DNA of 64,000 nucleotides from NCBI GenBank assembly GCA_033085395.1, contig JANQBS010000070.1:1-64000 (forward strand), read 5' to 3'. This document shows positions 35,432 to 47,854 of this stretch, piece after piece. The notes beneath the pieces are model-generated. The model was not told the DNA's origin. It did not search any database and saw only the letters and a program-made list of their open reading frames with translations. Numbering within the stretch: the first letter of the stretch is position 1; each line of letters opens with the position of its first letter. A program made the position numbers and the translations under genes. This DNA is from Xanthoparmelia taractica (Eukaryota > Ascomycota > Lecanoromycetes > Lecanorales > Parmeliaceae).

Positions 35432-36943
35432 GATGGGTTGACTTGGTCTGAATATGACGGTCTTTAGTGAGATGAATGGCACCGAAGAGTGAATGACGAA
35501 GGTGAGGTGAAGTAAAGTGACTCAGACGTCCGTGGGGGACATTCACTTATATCTGTGGTAGCCATGCTGCGACGACAAAGCTTTATTTGGAAAGCAAATG
35601 TCCCTACGAATTGCGTGTATCCAAGATCACTGCATTGCATCATATCTCCCATTGTTTCAATCCAACCTCTGGGTACCACTCAGCTCTGACGAAGCAATAG
35701 CATAGACTTGTAAGATTACATACTCCCAGTGTGCCTTGGAGTTCGACTGAGGTTAATGACCGATGCTATCGAGGCAAGGTGCAAGACTGAGTAGCAGCTG
35801 AAATAATTGGAAAGCTTGCTTTCTTACTGTTGGAAAAAAAATGAAAAAGTGATGATTTAAGCTTATTGATTTCAGTCAATCAGATCATCGATTTTCTGGA
35901 AGTTGACGCTAAAACACTGCTTATTTCTCGATTTTTGAGCTAAAATACTGCTTATTGTAGTTAAAAGACGGAACAACGGGAACGTCCCAATAAGGAAACA
36001 TTGTAGGGCTGAGACTTAGAACATTACTTTTAAAATCTACTCTATTCGATTCCTTTATCTTGATATAATATAAATTAATATAACAAGTTTATATTCTAAT
36101 AGAGCTGATAATGCGCTTTCAGATAACACTATTTTTAATAAATTCTATAAATTAGAAATCGAGATATAATAAAAAAAGGCAAATGTGATCCAAATCAGAT
36201 CTCCAGTACTCCAAGCTTTCCACTAACTGGGTAGCCCGCGCCCCCAGCACATATTACATAGGTATCTCGGAATCTCGATCAGAGGAATATCAATGAAGAA
36301 GTTCTTGGCTAGATGTAGCTGTCCTACCTCCAGATGACCACGTTCATTTTCTCCGGAAACACTCGTGGCTGTTTAATTCTGCACCACAGTCGTCTGCACA
36401 TTGGTACCCTCCTTGAGCAGACAACCCGACGAAATCTTCATATCGTAGGGGGACCCCAGCGCACAGTGGTGTTGCTGCAATTCGCTATTACCACATCATT
36501 CTATCCCCCATCACGAAGGACTGTCTAATAGATTCAGTTGCTCCCATGCGGTGTTACAAGATGCAGAGCGCTTAGCTTGCTGCTTTCCTTTCTCACAGTC
36601 CATCAAGTGCACTGCCCGTTTTTAATTTAGTCACAGATGCTAATACAGAAGCACCTGCATTCTCATCGAATGGTCACAACAGGCAACACAGTGTATTTGA
36701 GGGCATAGTTCTTCATTTGTAAGAGTACCGTATGTAGAGTAAGATTGTACTGGCATTTGGCCCTACCAAACCCCGATATGAGTGGGGAAAAAAGCATTCA
36801 CGTCTATACAACAAGATCCGCAAACCATAAGACATATCGGCATCATCCATGCAAGGCACATGACAAGGAAACCATGCATGCCCACAAATGTATTTCCCGA
36901 TTGTTCTGTCAGCTGACCATGACCAACATTGCGGCTGTGTATC
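35432..36943. other. gene-free intergenic region with an AT-rich patch
   Basis: No supportable gene. At about 35810-36180 composition turns AT-rich. A short repeated phrase (aaaacactgcttatt and aaaatactgcttatt, near 35909 and 35941) is present, and an AT-rich block around 36040-36175 looks like a small decayed repeat. Confidence 0.5.
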
Positions 36944-37231
36944 TTATCTTTCCCAATAACCAACGCTTGTCCATGGTGAGCCATGGCCGCTGAAGTCCAT
37001 CTGCGTATCCCCGTGATGATTGTGGGTTTGCGAGCATCTCCAGTACGAAGGCAGGCTTCCCCGCCGTAGGAACGGAGATCCATTCACCCAGTCTGTTTGT
37101 AGCACGAAATCTGCGGTGGCCAAGTCAAGCTCCTTGGTATTTATACTGGCGTTTGTTTTAAGACAGGCGGATGCTAATAGGGTTAGATGCGCGATGAGAC
37201 TGCAGACGAAAGGTTTCCTCATTAAAAGCAT
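36944..37231 (-). CDS. candidate small secreted protein
   Basis: A 95-residue open frame starts MLLMRKPFVCSLIAHLTLL and reads like a signal peptide: basic start, hydrophobic core, small residues ASAC before a likely cleavage site. The mature part (about 70 residues) is Ser/Thr/His/Trp-rich with a single Cys, so a disulfide-stabilised effector fold is not evident. I know no homolog. It stands alone in a gene-poor stretch, a common place for lineage-specific secreted proteins, but chance is quite possible. An intron that changes the C-terminus cannot be excluded. Confidence 0.3.
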   Translation of the reverse strand: MLLMRKPFVCSLIAHLTLLASACLKTNASINTKELDLATADFVLQTDWVNGSPFLRRGSLPSYWRCSQTHNHHGDTQMDFSGHGSPWTSVGYWER

Positions 37232-40009
37232 TTATTTAGCTAAAGTCTTTGGAAGAGCGCAGAAAAAACATGTCTTTGGTAGGAGAGGGTACTTCCGCGA
37301 AAGCCATGAGCGGAAGTTTGAAGAACAATTCATATTAGGTACTCTTCTCGCACAGGCTTTTCCGACTCGCTAGATGTTGCTCTCTTCGTCAAATATTACT
37401 TTGATGATTGGACACTAGCCACAGGCCATCATTTTCTCTGACGGGAAAGATATGTAAAATCGGATACGAAGTAGCCTCTCATACTGGTTTGGTAAGGTTC
37501 CTTGAAAGTGTAATTTTCGTTTAACGCCAAGCGTCGAGTGCTTCGTAAGCTTCGGAGCTGCACAGACGGCCGTGGTGCGACACCAGTGTTACTGGGAGCT
37601 AGTTAGTAACGCTGTTGCGTTAGGTAGACTTTCGCCTCGACTGAGCGGAGGAGGTCCATGCACGCAGCCGGAGTTTAGCAGTCGGTTGCAGGCGGGTGGC
37701 AAAAGAGCAGGCTCTGGATTGCTCGAAGCTGAACAACGTATCAAACGCGGTAACGCATTCACGGTAAATTCTGACGTTGAGCAGAGCCCCGCTCAGGCGC
37801 TGTAGGGCCAACTGCGGGTCTACGTCTACCGAGGTGAGTCGTTGGCTCCCATCTGTGGCGACGGAGCATGTGCCCCTCTTTGAGAGTAGTGGCTGTACAC
37901 CATGTAGCGCAATGGCATGAGAGGTTGGCACGGATCGCCAACAAAGCGAGTTATTGCCGCGGCGAATGACATGACAGCAAAGCTCAGGGTCAGACGATTT
38001 AATTGTCTCGTCCGAGTCTTGTCGGTCAAGGTTGGGCACGATATGGACTTTGGAAGACAAGAGGCATTTAATCCCCAGTCAGGTGGAGTGCATCTCTAGG
38101 CATGCGGAAAAGATCCTGATATGCATTCTAACAAAAGTATAACTGTGCGTGAGTTGTCACTCGCTGGGTAAATTGAGTATCCCCTGCTACGAGAGTCCGT
38201 CTAATTTTCAGTTCAGGTGACCATCGCTAACAAGGAGAGTACATATGTAGTACATCTTTGATGCATGCACATATTTGCCGGCAACGGAAAGGAAGGAAAA
38301 GCCTTATTCTTACTGTAAAGGCTCTAATCCAGAGTCCAGGGATCTGGCATCAAACTATTCTCACTCTTCATTAACCGTCATCAAATATTCTGAAAATGAC
38401 TCTCTCTCTCTAAGAAAGGACTAATTTGTTGCTACTTCAGAGCTTGCACGTAGTCCTATGCTTTTACCATCATTGTGCCTTTAAATCATTCTAGATATCT
38501 GTCCCACCCGCAAAGTTACCATGCACAGTTGACGTGCTCTACTTGCGTATTGTAAAGTAGATCTCACATCGTCCTAAGGCTTATCTAGCAGTAAGTCTTC
38601 CATCATCATCGTTATCACGATCACGATCTTTCGTAGAAAATGCCATCGCTGGGAAAAGTCTATCATTGGCGATGATGCTGTTCCTTCCTTCCCTATTAGG
38701 TAAGGTTCAACGACGACAGAGAAGAAAAAAAGACCTTCTCTGTCGCTATTTATCTCATGCGATAACACTGGCGCTCTTAATTCACTGACGCCGGGCATGA
38801 AGCAGCTAAGGTTGCGGATACCCACGCAACCTCACTAGAGTTCAAATTCTTGACCTCTTGCAACGTCGTACACCTTAATCGTCGGTTCCATCACACTGGA
38901 TGCTAGTCTAGTAGTCAATTCTGATCCAGATCTCGACTGACAATACCAGAGGCGGCCTCGATCGCCAGGAGCTCACGAGCAAGAGGGTTCAGCATTTTCC
39001 CCAAATAACAGAGAGCCGATTCCAGCATTTAGCAACAATGTACACGACGAGGGAAATCGAAGCATAGATGGCAACGCTAATCATGCGTGGGCATCAAAGG
39101 CACTTGATCGTGAAAACCCGCTAGCCAGCGTACACTACTGATGGCACAGGAATGCGAACAGCTGCGAACATTCTCATTGAATCAGCGGCTCGAGCACATA
39201 GTCATCAGGGAACCATACGCGTGTGGTGCTGTCAAAGTCAGTTACCCTTGCAGATGGCCCTGCTGGGCTGATCGATGAGGCCAGTTGAAGCGGACGAACT
39301 CATCCCTACCTCTCCCTTGGCTCCATTCGCCCCCACGTGAGAGTAGGCTCTGAACCGTTATCCAAAGGGCATTGAGACTCAACAGCTCTCAGAGGCAGAG
39401 GAAGAGACGACGTTGGGCATCCACGGGACTCGGAAGAAGCAGCCCCGGTTAGTTCAAAGCAGCTGGTTCAACGGTTTTTGCTGGGATTATTCCCACCCCT
39501 GTCTATCAAGTGAACTCTGGTTGAGCAGCGTAAACGAAGTCGGAAGTAAACGGACACAAAAGCAGGTTAGTTGTCCACTTTGAATTTGTATATGCACACT
39601 CTCCTTTGGTGCTTTTTCTTGACGCCCGCGACCCCGCTCTTCAGCAACTTTGTAACCCCCTCGTGGGTTTTTGACGGAATATTGGAAATAAATGTCTCGG
39701 CATATCTTGCAAAGCAAAAGTAACCGAGGTGAACCTTGTTGAAGGTCCCTGATCCCTGCCATATCAACGGTGAGCTAGTCTTTGTTTGGTTGAAGCTTTT
39801 TTCGGCCTTGTTTCATATATTTGCTGCCCCTTTTACTCCGTATTATTTACTGGTCTCATGTCACAAATCCGACATGCATCATCTCTCAAAACGGACGTGC
39901 AACAGAAGAAGACGGGTCGCAACGTACCTTATTCTCCTTGGTTGTGATTAGAATTGTTTGTTATTATTATTGATATTGATTTTTGATCATTCAATTTTCT
40001 GATGAATCT

Positions 40010-40102
40010 TGTTATTACTATTATTATTATTATTATTATTATTGTTGTTGTTTTCAATATTATCATCAATATTATTCTTATTATTATTATTTGTTGTTGT
40101 TC
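40010..40102. repeat. (TTA)n/(TTG)n trinucleotide microsatellite
   Basis: Nearly pure ATT/TTA repeats with short TTG runs over about 90 bp, in non-coding DNA. Confidence 0.9.
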
Positions 40103-41012
40103 GTTATTTTCTTGCCCAGGCGATGCACGCGAGAGCCACGAGGAAAGCCCAAGCGCGTGCTTAAGTATTTTAGCGTAGATTAAAAGGCGAAGCTAATTGG
40201 TCCCAGGCCAGCGTATTCCCTGATATGATTCTGTCAAGCTATCGGTGCCCATTCTCACAAGTCGCAGCCGTCAAAACAGCATTCAACCTATCGCCGACCG
40301 GCCAAGCTGCAGGAGCCGAAGCTTCCCCAACCGATGCCCGGTAGCGTCTTTGATTAGGATTCGAAACATCAAAGCCCCCCCCCTCTTCATCTCGATTTTT
40401 CGATAGAGATTCAACGTCTTGACGTACAAGTTTGCGGCCAGTCTCCGCCTTACAGCTGCCAAAGTCTCTTGTAATTGGAGGCACTAAGATCATATTTACG
40501 TTAGTCGCGTAATCTGGAAACGCGCCAGCATTCCTGCCTATTTAAATAAAATAATTTTAATATTGCAGGACTTGTTTGTAAGGATCAGAGAGATAGAGAG
40601 ACCAAAACAACCACAAACCATCTGTTTGAACGAATCACAATATTACATCCTGTCCTGGTGTAACAAGCCCACTTCCACCAGACTCGTTGCTCCGATAGTC
40701 ACCTGTATCAGCCTAAGCCAATTCCGGGCAAGGCCGATGAAGCATTCTCCTTCTTTTTTCGAGACTTTTTGGGAGAATTTCTTCCCGGAAAATCCAAGTG
40801 GGTTTTTCTAAAGCAAAGCATCAAACCAAACAGAAAGGTAAACTCCGTCCTTGCATTCAATAGCCTCGTGGGATTGAATTTCTAGCACACGATTTGTATG
40901 ACGAGGCCAACTACATTGATAGATAAATGGAGGCATACTATTCGTCACTCGTCATCTGTGCCACACCATATTGTTTTTTTTTTTATAATATTGTTTTATA
41001 AAACATCGAATC

Positions 41013-41042
41013 GAGAGAGAGAGGGAGAGGGAGAGAGAGAGA
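41013..41042. repeat. (GA)n microsatellite
   Basis: GA dinucleotides with GGGA interruptions over 30 bp. A matching (TC)n tract lies at 41371-41390 and a C-rich tract near 41427-41455. All lie upstream of the 41908 gene. Confidence 0.85.
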
Positions 41043-41907
41043 TATTCCTTGGAAAATTGAATGATGCTGATTCATCATGTACAGAAATACCTTACTTTAC
41101 AAACGTTATCTTTTCGCTTCATTAAAGTAAACCGTTTCTTGTCCCCCCAAACAGCCTTAACCAAGAACTTTGAAGAACCCCCAAATCTCGGACATCCTAA
41201 AAATCGATATTATTTTGATTCTTCTTCTTATTATCATTATTATCATTATTGGGGGAGCAGTCCATCACAGAGTAAAAAAGAGAAAACATAAAAAGAAGAA
41301 AAGGGTAATGGGTGCTCTTTTTAAAAAAGAAGAGGTATGTATCTATCGCCTTGACCACTTCTACTCAAATTATCTCTCTCTCTCTCTCTCATTTATTTCT
41401 TCAACCCTCAAATCTCATCCATCTTCCCCCCCCCCAATCCCCCCCTCCCTCCAAACCCCAGTCGCCTATTTTTTTTGACAGCGGCGCATCAGGTTGCGCT
41501 TTGCAGCTTGCGTTGCATCAACTAATAATTACTGGCCGGGAGCCAAAAGTGTACATGGTATGCATGTGCCGGGGCCTACTGCTGCAACTTGAGCAAGCTT
41601 CCCTGCAATAAACGGTCTCTTGACATCCTTGAAAGCGGTCAGGTTCTTGGGAACTTCCCTGCACATCACTCCACACACTTCACCTTCGACCTTCTATACA
41701 AAATCCTCCACATTGTCTGCCTCATCAAGTCTGTCACATCTCCCCAACTCGCCCATCATTGCCTCCCTTGCTCACTGCCTACTCATTCTTGTCGAATTGC
41801 CCCATTCATTCTGCATAACCTCGTCGTTCAACAAAGTCAGGCTGTGGTGTCGTCGATCGCATCGATACCTACCCTAGCATCCTGTAACTGCCCCCCAAGC
41901 TTATGTT

Positions 41908-44749
41908 ATGGCTTCCTCCTTGGCTACTATAAGCGGCCCCGGTAGCGGCGTCACATCAATGATTGTTCCATCACTGCATCTATCATACGTCCTGTCTTCC
42001 GTCGGTCATTGCTGCTTGCTTGAGAGCTTTCCTTTGGCGGAGAATATGAAGCTAATTCGTCCGTCCGTGACTACCAGCGTCATCCTCTTCCTGTCCAGCA
42101 AGGCCCTGGCCCACAGCATCTGCAACATTCGCGATCCTCAAACGTTGCTCATCAACAGCCGCATCCCGACTCCCCGCATCAGAACCAACACGCCAATTCA
42201 TTCCCTTCTCCACACCCTTCCAATCAGGGTCTACCGCTCCATCATCAATCCACATATACTCAGCCAGTCCCTGGCGCCAACGGTCACCCTCCTCCAGAGG
42301 TATACTACGCGCCACCAAGTCCCTACGGTACGCCCATACCAGGGCAATTCTCTGCCGCAGGTACGCAATTGATGCCTCTCGTGCGTTGAGTCTGGATAGA
42401 CTGACCAGGTCTACCAGAGGCACCCGATATAATGGCCGCTGCCCACATGCAGCAGAGACCATACCAGCAACCTGTCTACCATACTCCACAATCGAATTCT
42501 CCAGCATCGGTCGCGTCATCGCAAAGCCATGATCAACATGGACGTATGTACGCGCAAGCCCCCGCGCAAATGCAACAAGTATACGGCTACCCTCAGTATC
42601 AAGTGCAACCTTCAGCGTACCCGCAACATCCCGGGCAGCAACAACAGCAACAACATCATATGATGGCCTCTCAACCTCTTCTTCCTCATCAACAAGCCCA
42701 GGCCACCATGGCGCACCAATCTTCCGCTCAACAACCCGGGATCACAAACAGCCCTCGACCTCAAGCAAAACTCGAACCCGGTGTACCGAGGCAGATAGAT
42801 CCGACCAGCCTACAAAGGTCTCCAACCGGGCAGATGGCCTCCAACCTCAATCTGCCTCCGAACTCGTCTCAGAACGGAAACGGATTGCACCCAGGTCAGA
42901 GCGGAGGAGGAGGAGTGAATCCGAATGCCGCACCGGGGCCAATACCAGCAACCACTCCTCTTGTTGTGCGCCAAGACAACAACGGCGTTCAATGGATTGC
43001 TTTTGAATACTCGCGCGACCGAGTCAAGATGGAATACACCATTAGATGTGATGTGGAGTCGGTGAACACGGATAGCCTTCCGCAGGATTTCAGAAACGAG
43101 AACTGTGTTTATCCAAGGGCATGCTGCGCCAAGGATAGCTACAAAGGCAATCGCCTGCAATACGAGAACGAGTGCAATACCGTCGGCTGGGCACTGGCCG
43201 AGTTGAACCCATGCCTGCGCGCAAAGAGAGGTCTCATACAGCGGGCCGTGGACAGCTGGAGGAACAGCAATCAAGACCCTCGATTACGCAGTAGACGAGT
43301 GAGACGGATGGCCAAAATCAACACGCGGAAGAATGCAAACCACACAAATAATCACCTGGCTGGACCACGTGACGTTGGAGGACACCCACCCAGCGCAAAT
43401 CCCATGGCGGCGCCTATACAAAGACCGCCTCCGACGAATATCAGTATGGCAGGGCCAGCGCAACTGCACCATCACCACGCACACCCTGATGGAAGCACAA
43501 CGGGCAACCCAGATGATGTCAGCGGTATGTTTCACCAGTTGTCATGATGACTATGTGCGACTTTTTGGCTGGACCAAGTCCATGGTTATGTACATTGCCC
43601 AGGCAGCGTGGCTGCTGCGGTCACTTAACATTCTTGTATGCTACTTCTTTGATACCTGCAGCGATGCGGACAACAAAAAACCAAATACATACCAGGACGT
43701 AGGCTGACTCTCATGATTTTCCCGCATAAATAGTGAATGGTGATTTCGACCCCCAACCACCACATCAGCAAGCCCCCAAATCTTCGCCCGCCGCGATCCG
43801 ACCCTCCAACGTCTTCCACGGGTATCAAGCCTACCCCCCACATCCAGCTTCCGCCGCACCGTCCCTGCCCCCTCACCTCTCCAACGGCCTCGACCACTCC
43901 ATGCCCAATCACGCCATCTCAACCTCGGCTTCCGGTCCCACCGTGGCCGCCAAACTCGAAAGACAGTCGCCGTCTCCCGGCAAGAAGCACGGCTCCATGT
44001 TCAGCGAACTCCCCGAAGCCAAGCGCCGCAAATTCATCCTCGTCGACGACGCCGAACGCAAGACCCGCGTGCGCGTCAAGGTCAACCTCGAATCCGTGGA
44101 GATTGCCGAGATCCCCGACTCCTACCGACGCGAAAACTCGGTTTACCCGCGCAGCTGGCGCCCGACGGAGATGCCTCCAAGTCCCCGCGACCAGAGGGCC
44201 CGTCGGATCAGGTTCGTCGAGGACGAGGCGGAAGACGGAGCCGAAGGTCAGCAGCGCGAGGGGTTGGGCGTTGCGGAGATGATGGGTGGCGGGGGGATGC
44301 AAGCGGGGAGGGTGACTGTTGCCGTGCCGCTGCCGGAAAAGGAGGAGGGGAGGCTGGACGTCCCCGGGTTGGGGAGGAGGGCCAGGGAGAGGGAGGACAA
44401 GTTGAACGACTTGGGGTATCGGATGAGTTGGGGTCAGGGGAGGGTGTTTGCGGGGAGGGTCGTCTTCTTGCAGAAGAGCCGTGAGTTGTCCCCACCCCCC
44501 CCCCCCCCCCCTTTCTCTCTCCTCGGCCTGGACCATTATCATGACTCCAGGGTAGTGAGCAAAACATGGAAGCACTAACGGATCGTTGCAGTGGACGCGT
44601 ACAGAAACAAGGTCGGCAGCACCATGGCCACGGGAGGCCAGGACGTCTCGACCGTGGCGCCCCATCTCGAGACGCGCGTCGGCAAGAAGATGTGGGAGGG
44701 CAGAAAGGGAAGAAGGGCCAGAGCATCAAAGCGGGCCGATACGCCTTGA
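41908..44749 (+). CDS. Gln/Pro-rich regulator-like protein with two copies of a conserved fungal domain (DUF8032-like)
   Basis: Five exons (41908-41941, 42025-42360, 42409-43524, 43734-44480, 44592-44749) give about 796 residues. The first 300 are Gln/Pro/His-rich low complexity, with six consecutive Gln, as in transcription regulators. Residues about 306-425 form a strongly conserved domain: VQWIAFEYSRDRVKMEYTI, NENCVYPRACC, NECNTVGWALAELNPCLR, RGLIQRAVDSWRNSN and the basic RLRSRRVRRM. A second, shorter relative lies at about 593-640 (RRKFILVDD, RRENSVYPRSW). I recall the domain as DUF8032 of Ascomycota; its function is unknown to me, and nuclear regulation is inference. The first short exon (MASSLATISGP) is the least certain part, chosen because it gives a frame-consistent 83-nt intron. 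Confidence 0.8.
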
Positions 44750-45562
44750 AGTTTCGTTTTGCTCGGCCGGTTGGGGGGGGGGGGAGAGGAGGGACGAAAA
44801 AGTAACTAGGTAGACTGCTGGGGACGCATTCGATTCAGGACTTGTGCTTTACACTAAAACGGTTTTATTATGCTTCTCGGAAGGAGGAGAGAAAAATGTT
44901 GCTGCTGCAACAAGGAAGAAAGAAAGAGGTGGATTTTGTTTGACTCGACTCTATGGTTTGCCATGGTGTGAGTGAGTGAGTGAGGGTTAAGTAGGATGTA
45001 TAAAGGGTTATATGGTCGTTGTATAAAAAGGAGGAAGGGGGAAGGAAAGAAACGTCAAGGTAAGTAAGACGGAGAGAGAGAGGGGATATCAATCAATCAA
45101 TCCGCACACTTGGAATCCGAGGCAAAGAAAGAAAGAACACAACGCACTTGTTCGCTCTAAAAACGCATACACATGTAGTAGCCAGATTTTCATAGTAGGC
45201 AGCTACCTACCTTACAGAAGACCAAATAAAGAGAGGCTCTCAGCTGGCCGAATTACAGCTTCATCAGCAGGCTGATAAAACAGAATACATTCATTTATTC
45301 ACCAACGATTTTGGCAGAAAGATCTTTGTGTTCTGTTCTTTGCATGCATATCATTCGTTTCGACTACGTTATCTCAACCCGTTTCAAAATCGCCATATGT
45401 ACGCTCGCATACATTGGAATGAAGCTTGAAATCAAAAAACGTACGCTTTGCCTCCTGCTTAATCTCCATTCTCAGGCTTTACAAACCACTCACTCCGCCA
45501 CTCCTTTCTTCGAGACTCAGTCCTCGCTCCACCAGGTCCTGTCACTATCTCTCTCTCCACCC
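44750..45562. terminator. convergent 3' region
   Basis: The plus-strand gene ends at 44749 and the minus-strand gene at 45563, so this 813-bp stretch holds both 3' UTRs and polyadenylation sites. No gene is seen. A plus-strand frame through 45311-46132 is mostly antisense to the next gene. Confidence 0.4.
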
Positions 45563-47854
45563 TCAGAACGGCTCAACGGGTTTAGGCGGCTCAGGCGCCA
45601 TCAACATTCGCCTCTTCTCTCTGATCTCGGCCGTCTTCCTGGTGTACTTCTCAATCTCCTCCAAATCCATCGCCTTGAGCACAATGACGTGATCCACGTA
45701 TTCGTTGAACCTGATCCCATCTTGCTCAAGAGATTCCGGATTCACCAGCTTCCGATTGATCTTCGTCCAGCGCGCATTGGGCGGTACGTCCTTCTTGGGC
45801 ATTTCCTTGTGCGGCGCCACGCCTTCGCGGACTGTGTCAGGGTGCTCGGGGAACTTGTCGCGGGGTTTGCGGAGGATGCTCTTGGGAGCTGGTGGAGGCA
45901 CGGGTTTTTCGTCGTTGGAGGGAGTGACGACGCGGGGCTGGTGCTCGATTCGGTCGTTTTCGCTGTCACTACCGGAGGAGAACGAAGATTCGGTGTAGGA
46001 ATCATCATCGCGCGTACGGGATTTATGACGCCGAGGCGTGTAACTGCGGTGGTGTCTAGGGATTTGATCTTCTGGGCGGCGTTCGTAGGACGCTTGCTCG
46101 CGAAGTATAGGCTCCACAGGACCGACAAATAATTCGGCATTTTCCTTTGCTCGGCGCTCCTCTACTCTTGCTTCTTCGTATAAACGGTCCTCTTCCTCCT
46201 TCTCGAGTCTTCTGCGTCTCATCCTTTCCTCTTTGTTCTCTTGTGTGTCGCCACTGAGACCACTGCTCACGGAGCTCGTATCCATGGGGTCACGCTCAGG
46301 CCCTCGCAAATGCTCCTGAGGCTGCTTTGCTGGAATCACTTCTTCATCTCGAGACTCTTTAGTCCGATGCCGTCTTACGCCTTCAGCAGCTAGTCCCGTA
46401 GCGGCAGCAGCAGCTCCAGTTCCGGCAAGCAAACCATTGGTCAGACCTCTATCCTCGGCTCTCTCTAGCTTTTCTCGGAGGTCACCACGCGCTCTCGCAG
46501 TCTTGTCGTCTCTGTCATCATAGTCTCTGGGGTGGTCATGGTCTCTGTGAGGGTGCCTATGACGATGTTTCCTAGGGCGATCATTACCGTCTCGTCCGTG
46601 GCCATCATCGCGAGGGTCTCTGGTCTTTGATTCTAGTCGTTCCTCTTCCATTTTCGGTTTGCGAGGCTTTGGTCGCGACTGGTCTTCCTCTTCATCGCGA
46701 GGGTCTCGGATTCTTGGCTCCAGTCGCTCCTCCTCTAGTAAACCTTTACCGGGTTTCGTTCGCTGGTCCAGCGCATCATCTTCGGGTACAACTTTGCGGG
46801 GTCTTTCACGAAGGTTTAAAGTCTCGTCTTCAAGCGTGGGCCTGTGCTGTTCCGGTCGATATCCTATATTATCTTCTTCAGGGCCAGGCTTGCGAAGCCG
46901 CCGTCGTGATTCTTCTTCTGGATATGGAGCATACCCATTGTTGGGTGGCTGGTGTAGGGCAATCTCTGGGCGGGAGGGCTTTGTATGATAGGTGATTTCG
47001 CGGTCATCGCGCCCGTAGTCCCTTGGAGCCCGATCGTCGTTTTTGGCATGATGCCTAAGGCTTTGGGATCTCCCAATGTTCTCAAAACCCCGAGTAGATA
47101 AAGGTGGGCCAGATCCTCTATTTGATCGTGGAATGTAGCCTTCAGGAATGACCATGCTGGCCGGCCGACCACTATTGTAGCTGTCCCTCCTGGACCTCTG
47201 TCGATAAGAATTGTCCTGATACCTTGGCTCTCGAACTGCCTCGGTATACTCGAAACCATAGTCTCGATTGTTCTCGTCCTGCCGTTCTCTGACAACTGGT
47301 CGACTCAAGTTTGAGCTTGGATAGGTCTTTTCCCTCGGGTTCCTGTCTGCGTGCATCAGCCGACCCGAGTCTGCGGTACCTAACGAGGAGTGACGCTGAT
47401 GATGCCGTCTAGTGGAGGAAGAAGCAGGTACAAGTTCGTAATTGTCATCTCGGCGGTCTCTCCGCGTTGCTGTCACAGGGCTCGAAGGTCTTTCGATCGC
47501 ACTTGTAATGATTGGCCTAGAGCTCCGAGCGGAAGAAGTAGGAACTACCAGGCTCACGGGTCTTCGAATTCTTGGAGCCTCGACTGTTGCACCTCGAGGA
47601 CGTGGCCGGACGGCATAATCGTCTTCGGCTGCTCGTCGTGGAGGGCTTCGTGCTCGAAGAGGAATGAGCCTTGGTGCACCCACACGTTCTGAGCTGATGC
47701 GGGACCCAGTTGGGTAGTCTCTGGTGGAGCGAGTAGATGGCGGGTAGGGGTCATAGGAGGAAGTGGAGAAGAAACTGCCGGCGGATATACGACCGGGCGG
47801 AGCATGATAGCGATTCCTGGGCGGTGAGCCCAGCCTGCCGTACCCCGAGCTCAT
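45563..47854 (-). CDS. charged low-complexity protein with conserved C-terminal block (DUF8035-like)
   Basis: A single 763-codon exon. Most of the protein is Arg/Asp/Glu/Pro/Ser-rich and probably disordered, with DPRDDGH-type tracts, several RKPxxEEE repeats (about residues 310-420), and a His/Arg/Asp cluster near 430-460. A short Gly/Ala hydrophobic segment (GLLAGTGAAAAATGLAAEG) lies near 477-495. A Lys/Glu/Arg coiled stretch follows. The last 90 residues are ordered and conserved in Pezizomycotina: ARWTKINRKLVNPESLE, then a YVDHVIVLKAMDLEEIEKY helix. I recall this as DUF8035; the function is unknown. The ATG is preceded by a stop-rich region, and no upstream exon is needed. Confidence 0.85.
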   Translation of the reverse strand: MSSGYGRLGSPPRNRYHAPPGRISAGSFFSTSSYDPYPPSTRSTRDYPTGSRISSERVGAPRLIPLRARSPPRRAAEDDYAVRPRPRGATVEAPRIRRPVSLVVPTSSARSSRPIITSAIERPSSPVTATRRDRRDDNYELVPASSSTRRHHQRHSSLGTADSGRLMHADRNPREKTYPSSNLSRPVVRERQDENNRDYGFEYTEAVREPRYQDNSYRQRSRRDSYNSGRPASMVIPEGYIPRSNRGSGPPLSTRGFENIGRSQSLRHHAKNDDRAPRDYGRDDREITYHTKPSRPEIALHQPPNNGYAPYPEEESRRRLRKPGPEEDNIGYRPEQHRPTLEDETLNLRERPRKVVPEDDALDQRTKPGKGLLEEERLEPRIRDPRDEEEDQSRPKPRKPKMEEERLESKTRDPRDDGHGRDGNDRPRKHRHRHPHRDHDHPRDYDDRDDKTARARGDLREKLERAEDRGLTNGLLAGTGAAAAATGLAAEGVRRHRTKESRDEEVIPAKQPQEHLRGPERDPMDTSSVSSGLSGDTQENKEERMRRRRLEKEEEDRLYEEARVEERRAKENAELFVGPVEPILREQASYERRPEDQIPRHHRSYTPRRHKSRTRDDDSYTESSFSSGSDSENDRIEHQPRVVTPSNDEKPVPPPAPKSILRKPRDKFPEHPDTVREGVAPHKEMPKKDVPPNARWTKINRKLVNPESLEQDGIRFNEYVDHVIVLKAMDLEEIEKYTRKTAEIREKRRMLMAPEPPKPVEPF

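Larger units (their letters stand above)
37232..41907. other. long gene-free region with simple repeats
   Basis: Open frames of 60-146 codons occur on both strands (for example minus 37620-38060), but none shows a domain, intron-supported extension or signal peptide I can defend. The last 1 kb is pyrimidine-rich and probably the promoter and 5' leader of the following gene. It could also hold non-coding transcripts, which cannot be recognised from sequence alone. Confidence 0.5.

Noticed and set aside
37620..38060. 146-codon minus-strand open frame
   Set aside because: No homology I recognise, an overlapping plus-strand frame of similar length, and no supporting start or splice context.
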